Source: Uloborus plumipes
Taxonomy: Eukaryota; Arthropoda; Arachnida; Araneae; Uloboridae
NCBI GenBank assembly: GCA_038373865.1
Contig: JAXGGA010003931.1
Coordinates: forward strand, 1-64,000
DNA: 64,000 bases
Direction of reading: 5' to 3'
Part shown: positions 55,701 to 58,700 of the stretch, one piece after another
Layout: each line of letters opens with the position of its first letter
How positions within the stretch are numbered: position 1 is the stretch's first letter
Position numbers and translations under genes: made by a program
The notes under the pieces: generated by a model
The model's input: only the letters and a program-made list of their open reading frames with translations
What the model was told of the DNA's origin: nothing
The model's database searches: none

Positions 55701-58700
55701 AATCCATTAACGAGATAAGAAATGCAAAAATTAAGCATGACAAATAAATGTGGATAACTAATCTCATGCTCTTTTAACTAAAATGGCATAAAATTAAAGA
55801 TGCTTTGTCAAACAAAGCATTTAGTAATTTTTGCTTTCATGATTAGCCATTTTAATATTTGCTATAAAAATAAATGAAAACAAATAAAATTTCTAATTTC
55901 TTCACGTCTAATTAATTTTATTATTCATTTGTAGTTTTTACAGTACATTTGTAGTACTATTTTTGCATTGATGTGCGCAACTTCAACAAAGAAGGAAAAT
56001 TCCCTGTATTTTCCAGGTTTTTGAGGAAATTTTCAAAATTCCCGGATTTCCCCTGCATTTTTGTTCATTGTTAAATTCCCTGTGTTTTTCCTGTTTCTCC
56101 AGGTTTCCCTGTGGCATGGCAACCCTGATATCTATATAAATTCTACAGGATAAAAATCTAGGTCTGCAATATTTAAAGAGATAATTTTTTACCTCTAAAA
56201 ATATTTTATCATCAAAATTTTCCTTTCTTCTAAGGACTGCATATCTTTTTGCTGATTTGCAGATAGCGTAACAAAATCTGAAAAGAAAATTTATTGAAAT
56301 AGAATTCATTTCATCTTCACTGAATTTATAAATGCACAATTAAAGCGGGTATGGTCTACAGTTCATTTATGATTAGGGTATATACTCGCGTGTTAAGTCG
56401 AGACATTTAAAATAAAAACGAGGTTAAAAGCTAGAGGGTCAAATTATATGCGGGGAAGAATTTCCAAAAATTTACCCTGAACAATTCCTGGAGACAAAAA
56501 TAACATTTGAAAATAAATGTTTTTCAAGTTTTAATGCAATTCATTTTACCTTTTAAGCTTTTCAGATGTACAATTCGACTGTTTGGCACAGTACTGGGTA
56601 AATTTACAATACATAATTTTGGAAAAAATACCATGTAATTTGAAACTTGGTCCTTCCAATTCAAGCTGGTTATAAAATACCTAACTTTATTACCCTGAGA
56701 GGAAAATAATGCATTCAGCGGCTCTTAAAACGTTAGACTTGGTGCTTAATAGGTAAAACAAATGCTGCGTTCTGCTGTAATTTTGCATGGTTTGATTGTG
56801 AAATAAAGGTTTAATTACAAAAAAAGACCAAATACTTGAAATTGCTGAATTTGTAGAATTTCAAGATAGTTGGCAGTGTGGAAATTTAACGCTCATAAAA
56901 AAAAAGAGCAATATGGCTACAGTTGGCCGATAAATGGTGCTAATTTTGAACAAACTCTTGCTAACAGTTAGCCAACATTTGCAAAATAAAGTCACTCATT
57001 TATTATCAAATCATACAACTGTTGGTTCAGAGATAGGGTGTTTAATGTTGCTCTTACTTGTAAAGTTTATAGTTATGTGGCGCCGGCGAGTTTTTAAAAT
57101 TTGCGACACAGCCATTCTACATTACAATGTAAAAATTTGTCCAACTAAATTAAACCCCAAAAACCATTAAAAGTTCCTGTAAAAATAATCCAAAAAATAA
57201 ATAAACCTAGCTGTCAAACAAACATTTAAAGTTCTACTAAAAATGTAAGATAACCTTCTAACAAAATTAAACATTAAAAGCTCCATAATCCCCCCCCCCC
57301 TCCCCAATCTTGTCAAAAAAAAAAAAAAAAAAACGCCTTTCTAGCCTTCTAACACATTGGGTGGGGGGAGGGGGGGGAGGGATGATTTCTAGGTTGGATA
57401 AGCTTCATTAAATTTTCAATGTTTTTTGTAGCTTCCTTTACATTGGTAATGGGAGAAAATTAGAACCCTTAGGCACCAGTTACTAATCATTAGATTATGG
57501 TGCAAAAAAAAAAAAAAAAAACTTACCTTAGTAGATGAAAATTTTCAAAACAAAATTATGGCACAAATACCTAGATTAAACTCTTTGTCACGTACTACAG
57601 CAGAAAAGTGAAATGAATGAACTTATATGAAAATTTATGCTGTCAAGACAGTTAAGTCATATTAAATTTCATCCAATAAGGTGATTGCTAAGCATGATAA
57701 ATTTGAATGCAGTGTCGAATGAAGATGCATGCTTGTTGAAATTATAGCACATTAATCCAGCTCAAACTCAGTTTCACAGCAATAGAAACTACATGAAACA
57801 AATAATTTGAAAAAGCACACAAATTAGGTCTATCATGGTAGAGTGCTCATAAAACATACTTATTCAAACCAATCTAGATAAAAAAAATTCTTCAGCTACT
57901 TCAACTTTTTTTGCTGTTTTTTCACAATTCAATAATAAAGAACAAGGTGGATTGAATTTCAGGAAGAAAAAATGTATTTAAGTAGTCGCGAGACAATTTC
58001 TTTTCAATATGTGTTTACGATCATGTTTCCATATTTACTATGATACTATGGGGTGGGCAAAATGGTCATAGCTAAAATTAAACCCAAAACCATTGTGAAT
58101 AATCATCACATTTTAGAATATTCAACACATGAAGTACTTTGAAAGGAATTTACATTATTTCATTAAACTAAGAGTATATAATGCCCTTCATGTGGTTAAC
58201 CCATTAAACGCCGCTATATGAACCACATTAAAAATATCTTAATTTTTGTATGTTTTGAGGTTCAATACACATCGACAACCATATGTAACTTCAATTTTTC
58301 AAAAATATTTATTAAGTCATGAGATATGGTATGGTCCCAAAATGGGAGACTTGGCGTTTAATGGGGATAACATAATTATATTTTCTTCAATAGTGATGAT
58401 CGAATAAAATCTGGCTAAAACTGGTTAGAAAACATAAAAACTAGTTTTGTGCAGTTAGCAAAGTTAACTATTAATACCTCACTTTTTTTATTATCAAGTT
58501 GATATCTTATTTAATCCATATAAAAGCTTTGAAGTAAAAAACATGTAAGTTTTTGCATATTCTAAGCATCACTTTTTTTCATGAAACGGAAATTGTTCCT
58601 AATAATTTTTAACTTTTTAACCTGAAGCCTTAATATTTTCATGTACCACAATGAAGAAATAAAAACTTCAAATTAACCCTGCCGGGAATCAAGTAAATGT

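Noticed and set aside
55983..56339. 118-residue minus-strand frame as a gene
   Set aside because: It contains APEH exon 3, but the rest is intron and a hAT-like relic.
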